This document shows positions 14,797 to 17,113 of a stretch of 17,113 bases of DNA, piece after piece. The notes beneath the pieces are model-generated. The model saw nothing but the letters and a program-made list of their open reading frames with translations. It was not told the DNA's origin and did not search any database. The translations under genes and the position numbers were made by a program. The stretch spans positions 1-17,113 of the forward strand of contig JAIRQI010000041.1 of the NCBI GenBank assembly GCA_031256575.1. The letters run 5' to 3'. The DNA comes from Coriobacteriales bacterium (GTDB lineage Bacteria; Actinomycetota; Coriobacteriia; Coriobacteriales; UBA8131). The first letter of the stretch is position 1. Each line of letters starts with the position of its first letter.

Positions 14797-16588
14797 CATA
14801 GCCATCATCGCCCATGTCGATCACGGTAAGACCACACTGGTTGATCGGTTATTGCAGGCTACAGGGGTTTTTCGCGAAAACCAACAATTGACCGAACGCA
14901 TTCTTGATTCCAATGAGCAAGAACGCGAAAGAGGCATCACCATCCTGGCCAAGAATTTCGCCATCCGTTATCAAGGCATTAAGATTAACGTCATTGATAC
15001 ACCCGGCCATGCTGACTTCGGCGGCGAAGTCGAACGAGTCTTGAACATGGCAGACGGGGCGCTTTTACTTGTTGATGCCTTTGAGGGGCCAATGCCCCAG
15101 ACCCGTTTTGTGCTGCGCCATGCTCTACAGCTGGGGCTGAAACCGATAGTGGTAATCAATAAGGTCGACCGTCGCGGTGGCCAGCCGCTCGTAGTGCTGG
15201 ATGCCGTCTTCGAGTTGATGCTGCAGTTGGATGCCAATGACCAGCAACTGGATTTTCCGGTGGTCTATACCTCTGCCACTGAAGGCTATGCCCGTTATGA
15301 GCCGGATGATGACAACAACGATATGATTCCACTGCTAGACACAATCATCAGCCAGGTGCCTGGCCCAACGGTCGACCTGGAAGCTCCACTAGCAATGCAA
15401 ATTTGCACTGTCGACCATTCGGACTATGTCGGTCGCATTGGTATCGGGCGTATTTTCTCCGGCACCTTGCATCAGGCAGAGAATGTATTAGTCGTGAAAA
15501 ACGACGGCTCCAGCTATCAAACCACCATCAAGCAGCTGTTCACTTTCGAAGCACTGGGGCGCGTCGAGTGTGACGAGGCTTTGGCCGGTGACATCGTTGC
15601 CGTAGTCGGAGTCGATGATGCCGATGTCGGTGATTTGATTACCTCCCGCTTGTCTCCCCAGAGTCTTGACCCTATCGAGGTCGAGCAACCGACCATGGCA
15701 GTGGTCTTTGCCGCTTCTACCAGCCCCTTGGTCGGTCGCGAAGGCAGCATCGTCGGTGCCCGCCAGATTAACGAACGCCTGCAGCGTGAGGCTCAGTCCA
15801 ATATCTCGATGCGTATCACCTTGCTGCCAGACGGTGCCGGTGTTGAGGTTGCCGGGCGGGGGATACTGCATCTCAGCGTGCTGATGGAGACCATGCGGCG
15901 CGAGGGCTACGAATTTCAGGTCGGCCGGCCGCAGGTGCTCTACCAACGCGATGCCAGCGGTCGTCAGCTAGAGCCGATTGAAGAAGCTACAGTCGATGTA
16001 CCCAGCGAATATGTTGGCAAGGTCATCGAGGTCTTTGGCTCGGCTGGTGGTGAGCTGGTCAGCATGACCCAGCATACTGACCGGGGGTTTTTGGTCTTTC
16101 GCATCCCCAGCCGCTCCACATTAGGCCTGCGCACGCGCATCCTCAATGCCACCCGGGGTGAAGCCGTGCTTTTTCACCACTTCCTAGAGTATGGGGTGTT
16201 CAACGGTGAGGCTCCCAAACGCAAGTTCGGGGTGATGATTGCTAAGACCAACGAGAAAAGCGTGGCTTATGCCTTGGACACCCTGCAGGCCCGCGGCACC
16301 CTTTTCGTCGGCCCCGGCGAAGACTGCTACGAAGGCATGCTGGTTGGTGAAAGCACCCGGGTAGGGGACATGGTAGTCAATGTGGCACGCACCAAACACC
16401 TGACAAATATGCGTTCTTCTACTGCGGATAAGGCCATCCAGCTCACTCCACCGGTCACCTTCAGCCTTGAAGAAGCCTTAGAGTACATCGAAGACGACGA
16501 GCTGATTGAAGTCACTCCCCAAAGCATCCGATTACGCAAACGTATCCTCAGCACTATCGACCGCCGCAAAGCCAACAAATCAGATTGA
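14774..16588 (+). CDS. typA: Translational GTPase TypA/BipA
   Basis: 604 residues, a ribosome-associated GTPase that helps large-subunit assembly and stress or low-temperature growth. GTPase motifs: AHVDHGKT (13-20), RGITI with preceding RER, DTPGHADFGGEVERV, and NKVDR. Elongation-factor-like domains II, III and V follow, then the BipA-specific C-terminal domain (EDCYEGMLVGE to NMRSST region). The start at ATG 14774 (MQQTALRNIAI) is chosen because family members begin just before RNIAIIAHVDHGKTT. A TTG at 14762 in the same frame is possible, but GAGAGG at 14755-14760 would then be only 1 nt away. The spacing to the ATG is long (13 nt), so the start is slightly uncertain. It overlaps the racemase gene by 23 bases. 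Confidence 0.96.
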   Translation: MQQTALRNIAIIAHVDHGKTTLVDRLLQATGVFRENQQLTERILDSNEQERERGITILAKNFAIRYQGIKINVIDTPGHADFGGEVERVLNMADGALLLVDAFEGPMPQTRFVLRHALQLGLKPIVVINKVDRRGGQPLVVLDAVFELMLQLDANDQQLDFPVVYTSATEGYARYEPDDDNNDMIPLLDTIISQVPGPTVDLEAPLAMQICTVDHSDYVGRIGIGRIFSGTLHQAENVLVVKNDGSSYQTTIKQLFTFEALGRVECDEALAGDIVAVVGVDDADVGDLITSRLSPQSLDPIEVEQPTMAVVFAASTSPLVGREGSIVGARQINERLQREAQSNISMRITLLPDGAGVEVAGRGILHLSVLMETMRREGYEFQVGRPQVLYQRDASGRQLEPIEEATVDVPSEYVGKVIEVFGSAGGELVSMTQHTDRGFLVFRIPSRSTLGLRTRILNATRGEAVLFHHFLEYGVFNGEAPKRKFGVMIAKTNEKSVAYALDTLQARGTLFVGPGEDCYEGMLVGESTRVGDMVVNVARTKHLTNMRSSTADKAIQLTPPVTFSLEEALEYIEDDELIEVTPQSIRLRKRILSTIDRRKANKSD

Positions 16589-16615
16589 TTTTTTAGGGAT
16601 TCGGCCTCCTTGCTG

Positions 16616-16624
16616 TGGTATAGT
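16616..16624 (+). promoter_or_regulatory. Possible extended -10 promoter of the third UroD-family gene
   Basis: TGG followed by TATAGT at 16619-16624 is an extended -10 without a good -35. It would start transcription near 16631, about 22 nt before the ATG. It lies in the 64-bp gap after typA. Confidence 0.35.
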
Positions 16625-16652
16625 TGCGGCAAATCAGGAGAAGGGAGGCAGC

Positions 16653-17113
16653 ATGCCTTACAAAGAAGATTTGTTCAGGATGCTGGACGGAAAAACCCCG
16701 GTCAGCGATGTCGCATTCTATGTGTTCGAACCACCACCAGGCTTTACAGACAACGGTGTTGCCATGTTTGGCTCATCTTATGGTGGCTTTGGGCCAGGAC
16801 CAGACGGTAAAGATGCTTGGGGCGTACCACTAAAGATTGACTACTTTGGCATCGGCTTTATGCCAGAACCGGGTCAGATTATCTTGCCCGACATTACCAA
16901 GTGGCGTGATGTCATCAAAGCTCCATACCGCTACGACTTCGACTTTGCTGCTGCAGCTGAAAAGGATATGGCCAACTTCAAGTACAACCCCGACACTCAG
17001 GTAGTATCGATGTTCGGTGGTGGCGGTGGCTTTTTCTTAAACCTGGTCAGCTTCATGGGTTTTGAAGGAGCAATGCTGGCCATGTACGACGAGCCAGAAG
17101 CTGTTCATGAGTT
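16653..17113 (+). CDS. UroD-family methyltransferase, third copy (3' end outside window)
   Basis: An open frame from ATG 16653, preceded by AAGGGAGG (16641-16648) 4 nt upstream, runs to the window edge for 153 complete codons without a stop. The start MPYKEDLFRMLDGKTPVSD and the Gly/Pro-rich segment ending KDAWGVPLK match the layout of the 326-residue protein encoded at 9279, which has KDAWGV at the corresponding place; the two are paralogues of one subgroup. A LPDITKWRDVIKAP segment is the usual UroD/MtaA region after the first strand. The catalytic C-terminal half is not visible. A corrinoid methyl-transfer role is likely; the substrate is unknown. Confidence 0.85.
   Translation, partial: MPYKEDLFRMLDGKTPVSDVAFYVFEPPPGFTDNGVAMFGSSYGGFGPGPDGKDAWGVPLKIDYFGIGFMPEPGQIILPDITKWRDVIKAPYRYDFDFAAAAEKDMANFKYNPDTQVVSMFGGGGGFFLNLVSFMGFEGAMLAMYDEPEAVHE

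Noticed and set aside
15488..15946. 152-codon minus-strand frame within typA
   Set aside because: It is a shadow of the conserved GTPase reading frame, with no supporting start signal.
16577..16594. Terminator after typA (AAATCA / TGATTT with T run)
   Set aside because: The 6-bp stem is almost all A/T with a 3-nt loop and would be too weak for intrinsic termination.
1..17113. CRISPR array, insertion sequence, phage or integron features
   Set aside because: No regularly spaced identical repeats, transposase, integrase or terminal inverted repeats are seen; the only tandem array (12658-12784) has no spacers.

Overview
The window is bacterial chromosome with dense gene packing, short or overlapping junctions and near-even base composition. 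It reads as an anaerobe of the Actinomycetota, perhaps Coriobacteriia-like. That placement is an inference from the AlaS insert (Cys-rich CDCDRYLE region), the AI-2E transporter-alaS pairing and the load of corrinoid/UroD-type methyltransferases. No 16S rRNA or tRNA is present to confirm it.

Layout. (1) Positions 1-4127: an AI-2E/PerM-family transporter and alanyl-tRNA synthetase, joined by a 4-base ATGA overlap. (2) Positions 4128-7110: a small YtrA-type GntR repressor with two matching 21-bp operators around its promoter, co-transcribed with a DUF1648/DUF5808 membrane protein, then a CPBP intramembrane protease. The protease's last 59 codons run antisense into the next gene. (3) Positions 6931-12442: a one-carbon (methyl-transfer) module. 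On the minus strand a UroD-family methyltransferase, an unlisted 43-codon ORF and a cobalamin-binding corrinoid protein form an operon (reading 8917 to 6931). A second UroD-family gene diverges from it on the plus strand. A HyuA-like (hydantoinase/oxoprolinase) ATPase faces that gene across a strong bidirectional hairpin. (4) Positions 12443-14796: a peptidoglycan cross-bridge module, a D-aspartate-ligase-like ATP-grasp enzyme and an aspartate/glutamate racemase with overlapping ends. It is preceded by a long leader that holds six C-rich degenerate ~21-bp tandem repeats and an inverted repeat covering the ligase ribosome binding site. (5) Positions 14774-17113: the ribosome-associated GTPase TypA/BipA, then a third UroD-family methyltransferase cut by the window edge.

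How the parts work together. The corrinoid protein should carry a methyl group on cobalt. The UroD-like proteins should load it from a methylated substrate or unload it to an acceptor. The HyuA-like ATPase may service the pathway, but that is only inferred from position. The racemase would make D-Asp from L-Asp and the ATP-grasp enzyme would attach it to the peptidoglycan stem peptide, as in the Enterococcus faecium Aslfm/Racfm pair. The most unusual sequence features are the ligase leader, the 43-codon ORF in the methyltransferase operon, the paired GntR operators and the codon-aligned antisense overlap.
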